This document shows, in pieces, positions 8,977 to 16,831 of a stretch of 64,000 bases of DNA; positions within the stretch are counted from its first letter, which is position 1, and every line of letters begins with the position of its first letter. The position numbers and the translations under genes are program-made. Under the pieces are notes generated by a model. The model was not told where the DNA came from. It worked only from the letters and a program-made list of their open reading frames with translations, and ran no database searches. The stretch is from Actinomycetales bacterium (GTDB lineage: Bacteria > Actinomycetota > Actinomycetes > S36-B12). Location of the stretch: contig JAGWXF010000005.1 in NCBI GenBank assembly GCA_018970025.1, forward strand, positions 62,001-126,000, written 5' to 3'.

Positions 8977-9747
8977 GTGCCTTCTGCACTTGAACTCCTG
9001 CCTGCGGTGGATGTCGCCGGCGGCCAGGCCGTCCGACTGGTCCAGGGCCGCGACGGGAGCCAGACTGCCTACGGCTCCCCGCTCGACGCCGCGAAGGCCT
9101 GGGTCGACCAGGGTGCTGAGTGGATCCACCTCGTCGATCTCGATGCCGCCTTCGGCAAGGGCTCCAATGCGGCCCTGCTGGCACAGGTCGTGGCAGAGGT
9201 GGGCGGGCACGTGAAGGTGGAGCTGTCCGGCGGGATTCGCGACGATGCATCGCTGGCGGCCGCCCTGCGCACCGGATGCACCCGAGTGAACCTGGGTACC
9301 GCGGCCCTGGAGGATCCGCAGTGGACAGCGCAGGTGATCGCCGCGCATGGCGAGCAGATCGCGGTCGGCCTGGACGTTCGCGGCCATGTGCTCGCTGCTC
9401 GCGGCTGGACCAAGGAGGGCGGGGACCTGTGGGAGACGCTGGCTCGGCTGGACGCTGCGGGGTGCTCGCGCTACGTGGTGACCGACGTCCATAAGGACGG
9501 CACGATGCGCGGCCCCAACACCGAGCTGCTGGCGGCAGTCTGCCGCGCGACGACCAGGCCGGTGGTGGCGTCCGGGGGGATCGCCCGCCTGGAGGACCTG
9601 CAGGCGCTGGCGGCCATGGTGCCCGACGGGATCGAGGGAGCCATCGTCGGCCGCGCACTGTACGACGGCGCCTTCACCCTCGCGGAGGCGCTCAGCGCAA
9701 TCGCAGGGCACCCAGGCCAATCCGAGCAGGGATCCGCGCGGCCGTGA
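8977..9747 (+). CDS. hisA: Bifunctional phosphoribosyl isomerase PriA (HisA/TrpF)
   Basis: A (beta/alpha)8 barrel of 256 residues. In Actinobacteria PriA isomerises both ProFAR (histidine pathway) and phosphoribosyl anthranilate (tryptophan pathway). Typical PriA stretches are visible: LLPAVDV with Asp12, [35 protein letters not shown], and [17 protein letters not shown] with Asp170 as the likely second catalytic residue. No trpF gene lies in the window although trpE, trpC, trpB and trpA do, which supports the dual role. It has its own leaderless-type promoter, and hisF starts inside its stop codon. Confidence 0.93.
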   Translation: MPSALELLPAVDVAGGQAVRLVQGRDGSQTAYGSPLDAAKAWVDQGAEWIHLVDLDAAFGKGSNAALLAQVVAEVGGHVKVELSGGIRDDASLAAALRTGCTRVNLGTAALEDPQWTAQVIAAHGEQIAVGLDVRGHVLAARGWTKEGGDLWETLARLDAAGCSRYVVTDVHKDGTMRGPNTELLAAVCRATTRPVVASGGIARLEDLQALAAMVPDGIEGAIVGRALYDGAFTLAEALSAIAGHPGQSEQGSARP

Positions 9748-10520
9748 CCCTCGCCATCCGGGTCATTGCCTGCCTGGACGTCGACGACGGCCGAGTCGTC
9801 AAGGGCGTGAACTTCACCGGGCTGCGCGATGCGGGGGATCCGGTCGAGCTCGCCCGCCGCTATGACGCGGAGGGGGCCGACGAACTGGTCTTCCTCGATA
9901 TCACCGCCTCCAGTGGCGATCGGTCGACCATGCTCGACGTGGTGGCGCGCACGGCCGACTGCGTCTTCATCCCCCTGACCGTCGGCGGGGGAGTGCGGTC
10001 GGCGGCGGACGTCGACCGGCTTCTGCGGGCGGGCGCCGACAAGGTGAGCGTGAGCACGGCCGCCGTCCAGCGGCCGGAACTGCTGTCCGAGGTCGCTGAT
10101 CGCTTCGGGTCTCAGTGCGTCGTCCTCAGCATGGACGTCCGACGCTGCCCTGCCGGGACCACAACCGCGTCGGGCTTCGAGGTGACCACCCACGGCGGCC
10201 GCCAGGGGACCGGCCTCGACGCGATCGCCTGGGCGGGGGAGGGCACGCGGAGAGGAGCGGGCGAGATCCTGCTCAACTCGATGGACGCTGACGGAACCAG
10301 GCGCGGCTTCGACTTGCCGCTGATCCGGATGGTCCGCGAGGCCGTCGGCGTCCCCGTCATCGCCAGCGGCGGGGCAGGTGCTGCCGGTGACTTCGTCGCG
10401 GCAGTGCAATCAGGGGCGGATGCGGTACTTGCGGCGAGCGTGTTCCACTTCGGCGAAGTGTCGATCCGCGACGTCAAGGACGCCCTGCGTGGTGAGGGCC
10501 TGAGGACCCGTGGAGAGTGA
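9744..10520 (+). CDS. hisF: Imidazole glycerol phosphate synthase subunit HisF
   Basis: Cyclase subunit, 258 residues, that uses ammonia from HisH to make IGP and AICAR from PRFAR. The barrel shows [17 protein letters not shown] with catalytic Asp12, LTVGGGVRS, the [11 protein letters not shown] phosphate-binding strand, and VLSMDVRR with Asp131. GTG 9744 overlaps the upstream stop (GTGA). The gene order hisH-hisA-hisF is standard, but hisI, which would normally follow directly, is about 2.7 kb away because a secreted hydrolase gene is inserted. Confidence 0.96.
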   Translation: MTLAIRVIACLDVDDGRVVKGVNFTGLRDAGDPVELARRYDAEGADELVFLDITASSGDRSTMLDVVARTADCVFIPLTVGGGVRSAADVDRLLRAGADKVSVSTAAVQRPELLSEVADRFGSQCVVLSMDVRRCPAGTTTASGFEVTTHGGRQGTGLDAIAWAGEGTRRGAGEILLNSMDADGTRRGFDLPLIRMVREAVGVPVIASGGAGAAGDFVAAVQSGADAVLAASVFHFGEVSIRDVKDALRGEGLRTRGE

Positions 10521-10564
10521 CGCTACTTGCGCCGATCTCAAGCCGCTGTCAGCATGGGGAGTAC

Positions 10565-10651
10565 ATGCGCCTTGAGTGGTTCTCCAAGGACGGAGGATGC
10601 ATGCTGACGATTAACTTCTTGCCCCTCCCTCATCGGGGGTACTCACGATGA
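10565..10651 (+). CDS. Upstream ORF (28 codons) coupled to the SGNH hydrolase gene
   Basis: A short reading frame from ATG 10565, with an internal ATG at 10601 preceded by GGAGG four bases upstream. From ATG 10601 the peptide would be 16 residues ([16 protein letters not shown]). Its TGA at 10649-10651 overlaps the hydrolase ATG at 10648 as ATGA. Translation of this frame passes through the hairpin that covers the hydrolase start, so it could act as a leader peptide that opens the site. Coding is inferred from the layout only. Confidence 0.4.
   Translation: MRLEWFSKDGGCMLTINFLPLPHRGYSR
10612..10617 (+). promoter_or_regulatory. Possible -10 hexamer ahead of the SGNH hydrolase
   Basis: TAACTT fits TAnnnT. 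A transcript starting about seven bases later would begin just before the start-codon hairpin at 10627 and would lack the upstream ORF start. Weak call. Confidence 0.3.
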
Positions 10652-10654
10652 GGG
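10627..10654 (+). promoter_or_regulatory. Hairpin enclosing the SGNH hydrolase start codon
   Basis: CCCTCATCG (10627-10635) and CGATGAGGG (10646-10654) are perfect nine-base inverted repeats around a ten-base loop. The downstream arm contains the ATG start at 10648. A GGGGG run at the loop edge is the only nearby Shine-Dalgarno-like sequence. In RNA this hairpin would occlude initiation; in DNA it could be an operator. Confidence 0.5.
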
Positions 10655-13113
10655 TCGCGAAGGCGGACGGTAGAGGCTTCAGCTTCGACATCAGGTGGGT
10701 CGTGGCGGTGGTGCTCGCACTAGCGGTTACCGCGCAGGGCCTCCTGCCGCTTGATGCGGCGGCCGCGGAGACGATGGGTACGGTCGAGTTACATGTGCTG
10801 GTCTGCGCCCCGAACAGCAACCTGTACAAGGTCGGCCAGATGGGCCGGTGCCTGAACCGACAGTTGGTCCGGGTGCCCAACGGCCCGCCTCCCCCCGGCG
10901 ACGCAAGCCTGCGATTCTGCGACAACATTGACCAGCCTCTAACGGTGTCCACGGTCGTGGTCGGGGCAACGGACTGGGTAAACGCGGAGCAGGTCGTCTC
11001 CGGAAGCGTCCAGGCAACGGTGCTGAGGGCAGATGGCACGCCTGTGCAATCTGCCGCCTCTCCGATCGTGCCTGGGCTGTACAACCTGCCCGAGTACGGC
11101 AATCTTGCCGGTGGCCATCCATCGCCGATCGCATTGAGCCCGCTGAAGGCCGGCACGTACCAGTTGCGCGTGGACTATCTCGCCAAGGGCGGGCAGACGT
11201 TGTATGAGCCGACCCCCGATGGCCCCAAGCCGCATGACGTGACCTGGCTTCCCAGCAGTGCCCTGGTCAGCGTGGACGTAGCTTCCTGCTCTGATGCTCC
11301 GAGGGTAGCGAAGGCATCGGGCAAGCCCCCACGACTGAACCTGACGGTGGCCTCGTGCTCGGAGGGAATCGAGTACCAGTGGCGCGCATTTTCCGGAGCT
11401 GCCGACGTGCCCCTGCTGGATCCGGGCCGCGGCTGCTCCTCGAGCGTGCTGTCGGTGGTGAACGGCAAGCGGGTGACGAAGGTGTCGGTCACCCGGACGA
11501 CATTTCGAGGGTATCCGGGCTCGACCACCGAGACGCTGATCTCGGGAGAGCCCGATTTCGACTGGGAGATCCCTGTCCGATTCGACGACACTGACCGCGA
11601 CCACGATGGGTGGATCGACTACTTCCCGCCTACGGATCACCCACCATCGCCAGCGCTCGTGCCAAACGCCCTCACCATGCTGCTCAAGCCGAAGGGCCTC
11701 GATCCTGGCACTCCGGATGCGAACTGCACCTGGAAGATCGAGCGGCCAGACGGCGTCGTCATGATCCGCCCTGGGTGCGATCCTGGGCCGAAGGGGGTCC
11801 AGGTGCCGATCGAGGGCGACTACCAGGTGACCCTGCGAGTGAAGGACCCGGCGACTGGGGAGATTGTCGCGAGCCCCACGAGGAAGGTGCCGATCGATGA
11901 CGTCGTGATCGTCAGCCTCGGGGACTCCTACGCATCGGGGGAGGGAGTGCCGGAATCGACGTCCTCGCGGCGAGTAGGCGACGTGCCGATCGCCGCAGAG
12001 GTGTGGCAGGTCGACGCAGAGGTGTGGCAGGTCGATACGTGCCACACCTCAGGCATGGCCGGGGTCGCGCAGGCCGCAGGGCGGCTGGGCAGGGAGCTGT
12101 ACGACCGACCCAAGGCCCCCGAGACCGTCACCTTCCTGCATCTGGCGTGCTCCGGCGCCAAGGCCAAGGAGGGAGTCCTAGGTCCGTACTGGGGCCTGAA
12201 CGGCACTGCCGCCCTCCCAAGCCAGATCTCGCAGATTCCGAAGATCTTGAAGCGCCGAGTCTCGGACATTGATGTCGTCACGCTCAATATCGGCGGGAAT
12301 GACCTTGACTTCAGCCCTCTGTTCGAGGACTGCCTGCTCCCGTATTCGCACGCCACCAACTGCAACCCGTTGAGCCTATACAACTACATAGACACTCTGG
12401 ACACGAGCCGCAACGTTCCCGAGAACTTGAGACTGGTGTCGATTTGCCTTGGCAACGAGTTGAAGGACCCGGGCACCTTCTTCGTCCTGCCACAGCTTCG
12501 CTCCATTCTGGAGCAAGCCCTTGTGGCGAATCGCAGTCGCCTCGCAGCCGCGTTGGAGAAGTGCCACTCGCAGTACCTTGGCTATAGCCTCGAGGTTGAA
12601 AATCCCGATGACTTCATCACGAAGCCGCTGCGCCAGATGATCCTCGATTTCAAGATGAAGCAGCTCAAGGTCAGTTTCGCCAAGATCGCTGAGCGACTGA
12701 GCAACGTCGGCGGCGAGAATCTCAATGGGCGGGTGATCGTCACGCAGTTGCCATGGCTGACGAGGGACGACCACAACTCGCTATGCCAGGAGAACCAGGG
12801 CCCGCTGACCGGGCTCGACCTCGCGATGAGTACCCAGGACTGGGCATGGATCGACGACAACATCCCCAAGGCGAACGCGCTGATTGCCCAGGCAGCGAAG
12901 CAGCACGGTTGGACGGTCGAGGGAAGGCAGGCAATTGCCTTCCAGAGTCATGGGCTTTGCGCGAATGACTCGTTCCTCGTGCGCATCAATCCATACGAGG
13001 CGACGAGGAATAAGTTCGGCATGATTCACCCGAACGAGAAGGGCCAGCAGGCCTACGCGGATGCACTGTACGCGGCCATCACGGGCATGCTTCGAAAGCG
13101 CGAGGCCGGGTAG
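10648..13113 (+). CDS. Large secreted SGNH/GDSL-family hydrolase
   Basis: An 821-residue exported protein. A basic N-terminus and hydrophobic stretch (about residues 16-34) ending in an Ala-rich segment form a signal peptide. The N-terminal 415 residues are cysteine-bearing and unassigned; they include a calcium-loop-like D316xD318xD320G motif. The C-terminal half is an SGNH esterase/lipase: GDSYASGEG with Ser427, GGND around 549-552, and [10 protein letters not shown] with His794 as catalytic His. Substrate unknown; esters, lipids or acylated glycans are possible. GC is lower than in neighbours (about 50-53% in stretches 12361-12420 and 12601-12660), suggesting transfer or relaxed selection. 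It separates hisF from hisI, which are usually adjacent. Confidence 0.85.
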   Translation: MRVAKADGRGFSFDIRWVVAVVLALAVTAQGLLPLDAAAAETMGTVELHVLVCAPNSNLYKVGQMGRCLNRQLVRVPNGPPPPGDASLRFCDNIDQPLTVSTVVVGATDWVNAEQVVSGSVQATVLRADGTPVQSAASPIVPGLYNLPEYGNLAGGHPSPIALSPLKAGTYQLRVDYLAKGGQTLYEPTPDGPKPHDVTWLPSSALVSVDVASCSDAPRVAKASGKPPRLNLTVASCSEGIEYQWRAFSGAADVPLLDPGRGCSSSVLSVVNGKRVTKVSVTRTTFRGYPGSTTETLISGEPDFDWEIPVRFDDTDRDHDGWIDYFPPTDHPPSPALVPNALTMLLKPKGLDPGTPDANCTWKIERPDGVVMIRPGCDPGPKGVQVPIEGDYQVTLRVKDPATGEIVASPTRKVPIDDVVIVSLGDSYASGEGVPESTSSRRVGDVPIAAEVWQVDAEVWQVDTCHTSGMAGVAQAAGRLGRELYDRPKAPETVTFLHLACSGAKAKEGVLGPYWGLNGTAALPSQISQIPKILKRRVSDIDVVTLNIGGNDLDFSPLFEDCLLPYSHATNCNPLSLYNYIDTLDTSRNVPENLRLVSICLGNELKDPGTFFVLPQLRSILEQALVANRSRLAAALEKCHSQYLGYSLEVENPDDFITKPLRQMILDFKMKQLKVSFAKIAERLSNVGGENLNGRVIVTQLPWLTRDDHNSLCQENQGPLTGLDLAMSTQDWAWIDDNIPKANALIAQAAKQHGWTVEGRQAIAFQSHGLCANDSFLVRINPYEATRNKFGMIHPNEKGQQAYADALYAAITGMLRKREAG
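11995..12036 (+). repeat. 21-bp tandem duplication inside the SGNH hydrolase
   Basis: Two adjacent 21-base copies (11995-12015 and 12016-12036), differing only at the last base, encode AEVWQVD twice, about 24 residues after the catalytic serine. Confidence 0.9.
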
Positions 13114-13174
13114 AGGGCGAGAAGCCGCTTGGGACGTAGCCGACCCGGCGTTACGGCTGCTGCCTTGGACCCGA

Positions 13175-13190
13175 AACAATGGCGTGGTGA
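13175..13190 (+). promoter_or_regulatory. Possible hisI promoter element and MAW mini-ORF
   Basis: AACAAT (13175-13180) is a weak -10 six bases before the hisI GTG at 13187. ATG 13179 opens a three-codon frame (Met-Ala-Trp) whose TGA at 13188-13190 overlaps that GTG. Confidence 0.25.
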
Positions 13191-13537
13191 CGCGGCAATC
13201 GATCACCTTCCTCCAGGGGGTTCGCTTCGACGGAGCGGGCCTGGTGCCCGCGATTGCCCAGCAGTGGGATACCCGCGAGGTGCTCATGCTTGCCTGGATG
13301 AATCGCGAGGCGCTTGAACGCACGATGGCCACTGGGCAGGCGACCTACTTCTCGCGCAGCAGGCAGGCGCTGTGGGTGAAGGGTGAGACCTCCGGCCACC
13401 GGCAGCAGGTGCGCTCGGTCAGCCTGGACTGCGACGGCGATACCGTGCTGCTCATGGTCGACCAGATCGACGGCGCCTGCCACACCGGGGACCGAACCTG
13501 CTTCGATGCGATCTGCGTCGACCTGGGCCCGTCATGA
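13187..13537 (+). CDS. hisI: Phosphoribosyl-AMP cyclohydrolase
   Basis: Monofunctional HisI of 116 residues that opens the adenine ring of PR-AMP in the third step of histidine synthesis. Motifs are [39 protein letters not shown], the [19 protein letters not shown] metal-binding region, and [10 protein letters not shown] with the zinc cysteines. GTG 13187 is chosen because it gives the normal length; GTG 13184 is equivalent, and the longer upstream frame runs into the preceding gene. The partner HisE is encoded separately at 53.6 kb. The trpE ATG overlaps its stop, coupling the two pathways. Confidence 0.95.
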   Translation: MTRQSITFLQGVRFDGAGLVPAIAQQWDTREVLMLAWMNREALERTMATGQATYFSRSRQALWVKGETSGHRQQVRSVSLDCDGDTVLLMVDQIDGACHTGDRTCFDAICVDLGPS

Positions 13538-15120
13538 GCTTCGGCCTGCTGGATTCGTCCAGGACAGGGGAGGCGACGCCGAGCCTTGAGGAGTTTCGCA
13601 TCCTGGCGAAGGATCGCCGGGTCATTCCGGTCGTGCGTCGACTGCTCGCCGACAGCATGACGGCGGTCGGCCTGTATGCAGCCCTCTGCGGTGACCGCGC
13701 CGGTACCTTCCTGCTGGAGTCGGCCGAGCAGGGCCGCGTCTGGTCGCGCTACTCCTTCGTAGGAGTGCGATGCGCAGCGATGCTGACCGACCGCGGCGGA
13801 CGGGCGGCCTGGCTCGGCCGCGCACCACGCGGAGTGCCAGCAGAGGGCACGGCGCTTGAGGTGCTGGCCCAGACGATCGAACTGCTGCGCACCGACCCGC
13901 TGCCAGGCCTGCCCCCGCTGACCGGCGGCATGGTGGGCTATGTCGGCTATGACGCCGTCCGGAACTTCGAGCGGGTGCCGGATGCCAACCCCGATCCACT
14001 CGGGGTGCCCGAGATGGCCTTCCTGCTGGCGACCGACCTTGCCGTCCTTGACCATGCCGATGGCTCGGTGCTGCTCATCGCCAACGCCATCAACTACGAC
14101 GCGACCGATGAGCGGGTCGATGATGCGTGGGCTGATGCCGTACGGCGCCTGGATGCGATGCAGGCTGACCTGGCGAGCGTGCCGGTCAGGTCGGCAAGCA
14201 CCTTCGACCCGCGGGCCGCCGCGGCGGTGACGCCGTGGACCAAGGAGCCGGAGTACCTGACGTCGGTCGATCGCGCCAAGGAGTACGTGCGGGCGGGGGA
14301 CGCCTTCCAGGTTGTGCTCTCGCAGCGCTTCACTGCGCCGTGCCCGGCGAGTGCCTTCGATGTCTATCGCGTCCTTCGCACGATGAATCCCAGTCCGTAT
14401 ATGTACGTGCTGCGCATCCCGGTCGACGACGGCTCCCATGCCGACGAGGGCACAGGCCAGCTGAGCGAGCAGGCAGCCTTCGACATTGTCGGGTCCTCGC
14501 CCGAGGCCCTGGTAACCGTGACCGACGGTCACTGCCTGGTGCACCCCATCGCCGGAACCCGCCCCCGCGGGGCGACACCGCAGCAGGATGCGCACCTTGC
14601 CGAGGAGCTCCTGGCGGACGACAAGGAGCGCGCCGAGCACCTGATGCTGGTCGATCTCGCGCGCAACGACCTGGGCCGCGTTTGCGTTCCTGGCTCGGTC
14701 CACGTGGTGGAGTTCATGCAGGTCGAGCGGTTCTCCCATGTCATGCACCTGGTGTCGACGGTCACGGGCATGCTTGCACCCGGCCGCACCGCCTACGACG
14801 CCCTGGCGTCGACATTCCCGGCAGGGACGCTGAGCGGCGCGCCCAAGCCGCGCGCCATGGCGATCATCGACGAGCTGGAGCCGATCCGTCGCGGGGTCTA
14901 CGGGGGGTGCGTCGGGTACTTCGACTTCGCTGGCAACTGCGATACCGCCATCGCGATTCGAACGGCGATCCTGAAGGACGGGCAGGCCCATGTCCAGGCG
15001 GGCGCCGGGATCGTCGCCGACTCGGTCCCGCAGGCCGAGTCTGATGAGTGCCGGAACAAGGCAGCATCGGCGCTGCGAGCGGTCGCGATCGCCGCGACGC
15101 TGCGCGCCGGCGGTGGGTAA
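13534..15120 (+). CDS. trpE: Anthranilate synthase component I
   Basis: Chorismate-using subunit, 528 residues, making anthranilate with ammonia supplied by a TrpG partner that is not in this window. The chorismate-binding domain fills the C-terminal half: FQVVLSQRF, the [10 protein letters not shown] segment, [42 protein letters not shown] and [16 protein letters not shown] 13534 overlaps the hisI stop (ATGA). I see no leader peptide or attenuator ahead of trpE, so control at this point must come from the hisI promoter or elsewhere. It is a TrpE, not PabB, by its context and length. Confidence 0.95.
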   Translation: MSFGLLDSSRTGEATPSLEEFRILAKDRRVIPVVRRLLADSMTAVGLYAALCGDRAGTFLLESAEQGRVWSRYSFVGVRCAAMLTDRGGRAAWLGRAPRGVPAEGTALEVLAQTIELLRTDPLPGLPPLTGGMVGYVGYDAVRNFERVPDANPDPLGVPEMAFLLATDLAVLDHADGSVLLIANAINYDATDERVDDAWADAVRRLDAMQADLASVPVRSASTFDPRAAAAVTPWTKEPEYLTSVDRAKEYVRAGDAFQVVLSQRFTAPCPASAFDVYRVLRTMNPSPYMYVLRIPVDDGSHADEGTGQLSEQAAFDIVGSSPEALVTVTDGHCLVHPIAGTRPRGATPQQDAHLAEELLADDKERAEHLMLVDLARNDLGRVCVPGSVHVVEFMQVERFSHVMHLVSTVTGMLAPGRTAYDALASTFPAGTLSGAPKPRAMAIIDELEPIRRGVYGGCVGYFDFAGNCDTAIAIRTAILKDGQAHVQAGAGIVADSVPQAESDECRNKAASALRAVAIAATLRAGGG

Positions 15121-15122
15121 GA

Positions 15123-15185
15123 GTGTCGGGTCGGTGGGCCAGCGTGGCGGGTCGGTGGGGCAGCCTGTCGGGTCGGCGGGCGTAT
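15123..15185 (+). repeat. Three imperfect 21-bp tandem units at a gene start
   Basis: Units at 15123, 15144 and 15165 encode VSGRWAS, VAGRWGS and LSGRRAY, the first 21 residues of the Trp-operon membrane protein. Confidence 0.75.
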
Positions 15186-15698
15186 GCACTGGCCCTCATC
15201 GTGCTGCTCGTCGCCGGCGCGGCCGTGGTGGTGAGCGCCTCGATGCCCTGGGCGACCGCTGGCGTACCGCTGGTCCCGGGCTCCGGGACGTCCACCGAGC
15301 AGGCCTGGACGGGCAGCCAGATCGCACCGATGTCGCGAGCCGCTGGGATCCTCGCGATCGCCGGCGTCGCGGGGATCCTCGCCACTGGCAAGGTCGGTCG
15401 CCTGATCGTCGGGCTGCTGCTGGTCCTGGCCGGCGCGACCGGCGCCTGGGCCAGCGCGCAGGTCATCGCGGACGGCACCATGGGGCTGCCCGGCGGCACC
15501 GGGGCCGCGGACGCCTCGCTGACGGGATGGCCGTGGGGAGCGCTCGCCGGCTGCATGCTCGTCGCGCTTGTCGGCGCGGTGACCGTTCGCGCCGGCCGTG
15601 CCTGGCCCCGCCTCGGCGGGCGCTTCGACGGGCGCAGGAGCACAACGGCTGCATCGCCATGGGATGCGCTCGATGCCGGCGAGGACCCGACCGCCTGA
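15123..15698 (+). CDS. Trp-operon-associated membrane protein (Trp_oprn_chp type)
   Basis: A 191-residue protein with four predicted transmembrane helices (about 22-40, 72-92, 97-117 and 137-158). It matches in position and topology the tryptophan-associated transmembrane protein family found after trpE in Actinobacteria, whose function is unknown. GTG 15123 lies two bases after the trpE stop. A conserved-looking outer loop carries SMPWATAGVPL. The N-terminal three-fold GRW-type repeat is basic and probably cytoplasmic. Confidence 0.8.
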   Translation: MSGRWASVAGRWGSLSGRRAYALALIVLLVAGAAVVVSASMPWATAGVPLVPGSGTSTEQAWTGSQIAPMSRAAGILAIAGVAGILATGKVGRLIVGLLLVLAGATGAWASAQVIADGTMGLPGGTGAADASLTGWPWGALAGCMLVALVGAVTVRAGRAWPRLGGRFDGRRSTTAASPWDALDAGEDPTA

Positions 15699-15723
15699 AG
15701 GCCGTGGCGATCGGCACGGTGGT

Positions 15724-15729
15724 TAGATA
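15724..15729 (+). promoter_or_regulatory. Possible -10 element (TAGATA)
   Basis: Five bases before the ATG at 15735. It lacks the final T of TAnnnT, so this is a weaker candidate than the other leaderless promoters here. Confidence 0.35.
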
Positions 15730-15734
15730 CACGC

Positions 15735-16007
15735 ATGACTGACGCGAGCGGCGCAACTGTCCACGGAGCGAGCACCGGCCATTCGGCTGAGCACGGTGGG
15801 GACGGGCACGGTGGGGACGGGCACGGGAACACCCCGGCTGCGTGGACGGCCGTCGTGATCATCATGATCGCTTTCACCGTCGGAACCCTGGGGATCGTCC
15901 TGGGCAACTGGGTGGTGTTCTGGGTCGGCGCTGCGCTGGTGGTCGTCGGTGGTGTCGCCGGCAAGGCCATGCAGTCGATGGGCCTCGGGCAGCGTCCTCG
16001 AAGCTAG
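15735..16007 (+). CDS. Small His/Gly-rich two-helix membrane protein (DUF6704-like)
   Basis: A 90-residue protein with a His/Gly/Asp-rich N-terminus (HGGDGHGGDGHGN) followed by PAAWTAVVIIMIAF and two transmembrane helices (about 36-56 and 60-80). The HGN-x-PAAWTAV pattern and its place after trpE are typical of a conserved actinobacterial family of unknown function. The histidine cluster could bind metal, which is inference. A 15-bp perfect duplication created part of the HGGDG repeat. The TAG stop begins a TAGCCT hexamer that may serve the next gene. Confidence 0.8.
   Translation: MTDASGATVHGASTGHSAEHGGDGHGGDGHGNTPAAWTAVVIIMIAFTVGTLGIVLGNWVVFWVGAALVVVGGVAGKAMQSMGLGQRPRS
15791..15820 (+). 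repeat. 15-bp perfect tandem duplication
   Basis: Bases 15791-15805 are repeated exactly at 15806-15820, with a partial third copy after. In frame, it yields the repeated HGGDG of the small membrane protein. Confidence 0.9.
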
Positions 16008-16010
16008 CCT
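16005..16010 (+). promoter_or_regulatory. Possible -10 hexamer for the two-component operon
   Basis: TAGCCT begins with the stop codon of the preceding gene. It would give a leader of about 77 bases before the regulator ATG. Confidence 0.35.
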
Positions 16011-16044
16011 GCCCGCGCAGGATTCACCGATTCCTGACATGCGT

Positions 16045-16068
16045 CCAACGCGAGCGTGACCTCGTTGG
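16045..16068 (+). promoter_or_regulatory. Inverted repeat upstream of the response regulator
   Basis: CCAACG (16045-16050) and CGTTGG (16063-16068) flank CGAG/CTCG arms. It lies 25 bases before the regulator start and could be a binding site for the regulator itself or an RNA hairpin. Confidence 0.35.
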
Positions 16069-16093
16069 CGCCAAGCCATGGAATGGTTAGGCC

Positions 16094-16831
16094 ATGACAG
16101 ATGCTCGCCCGGACTCGATTCCCAGGCCCGACTCGATTGGCAGGCCGGATTCGCTCAAGGGCGTCGTGCTCGTGGTCGAGGATGAGCGTGCCATCAGCGA
16201 CCTGCTGCGGATGTACCTCTCGCGGGAGGGATTCGGGGTTCACGTGAGCGTGACCGGCCCCGATGGGCTCGCGGCGGCACGCTCCCTGCATCCTGCGGTC
16301 GTCCTGCTCGACGTCGGCCTGCCGGGGATGGATGGCACGGAGGTGTGCCGGCAGCTGCGCGCAGAGGGCAACTGGGTTCCGGTGATCTTCTGCACCGCGC
16401 GAGACGACGAGGTCGACCGGGTCCTGGGGCTGGAGCTGGGTGCCGACGACTACGTGACCAAGCCGTTCAGCCCCCGCGAGGTAGTGGCCCGGGTCAAGTC
16501 GGTGATCCGCCGCGCGACCCTGGCCCAGGAGCGGGATGGGCCGCTGGCCCTGGGGTCGGTCGTGGTCGATCCGGTCACCAGGCGAGCGTGGGTGGATGAA
16601 GCAGAGATCACCCTGACGGCCACGGAGTTCGACCTCCTGGCCCATCTCATGGCCAATCCCGGACGTGTCTTCAGCCGTGAGCAGCTGCTGTCGGAGGTCT
16701 GGGGGTATGCGGCCGTCGTCGGGACCCGCACGGTCGACGTGCACGTCGCCCAGGTTCGGGGCAAGCTCGGCGATGCCGACGTCATCCGAACCGTCCGAGG
16801 CGTCGGCTACTCCGCCGAGGCTGGTGCATGA
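16094..16831 (+). CDS. OmpR-family response regulator
   Basis: A 245-residue regulator. The receiver domain (about 23-136) shows the acidic pair in VVEDE, phosphoacceptor Asp73 in VVLLDVGLPGMDG, Thr in FCTAR and Lys123 in TKPFSP. A winged-helix DNA-binding domain follows (about 150-243: LTATEFDLLAHLMANPGRVFSR, the VVGTRTVDVHVAQVRGKL recognition region, RTVRGVGY). The extra N-terminus contains a three-fold RPDS repeat from 18-bp duplication. The kinase gene starts inside its stop, so the two form a couple. Target genes are unknown; being inside the trp cluster does not by itself show trp control. Confidence 0.95.
   Translation: MTDARPDSIPRPDSIGRPDSLKGVVLVVEDERAISDLLRMYLSREGFGVHVSVTGPDGLAAARSLHPAVVLLDVGLPGMDGTEVCRQLRAEGNWVPVIFCTARDDEVDRVLGLELGADDYVTKPFSPREVVARVKSVIRRATLAQERDGPLALGSVVVDPVTRRAWVDEAEITLTATEFDLLAHLMANPGRVFSREQLLSEVWGYAAVVGTRTVDVHVAQVRGKLGDADVIRTVRGVGYSAEAGA
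16106..16159 (+). repeat. Three imperfect 18-bp tandem units
   Basis: Units at 16106, 16124 and 16142 encode RPDSIP, RPDSIG and RPDSLK at the N-terminus of the response regulator, before the receiver domain. Confidence 0.8.

Noticed and set aside
8977-9747. Plain HisA instead of PriA
   Set aside because: The sequence follows the actinobacterial PriA pattern and trpF is missing from the window, so the dual-function call is preferred, although a trpF elsewhere cannot be excluded.
13114-13186. Possible trp attenuator or T-box before hisI-trpE
   Set aside because: No terminator/antiterminator pair or T-box core is visible in this 73-base gap; the only Trp codon is in a three-codon frame.
13345-15189. 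614-codon open frame on the minus strand opposite hisI and trpE
   Set aside because: It is antisense to well-supported genes, has no recognisable domains and is rich in Arg, His and Gly, as expected from GC-rich third positions of the sense genes.
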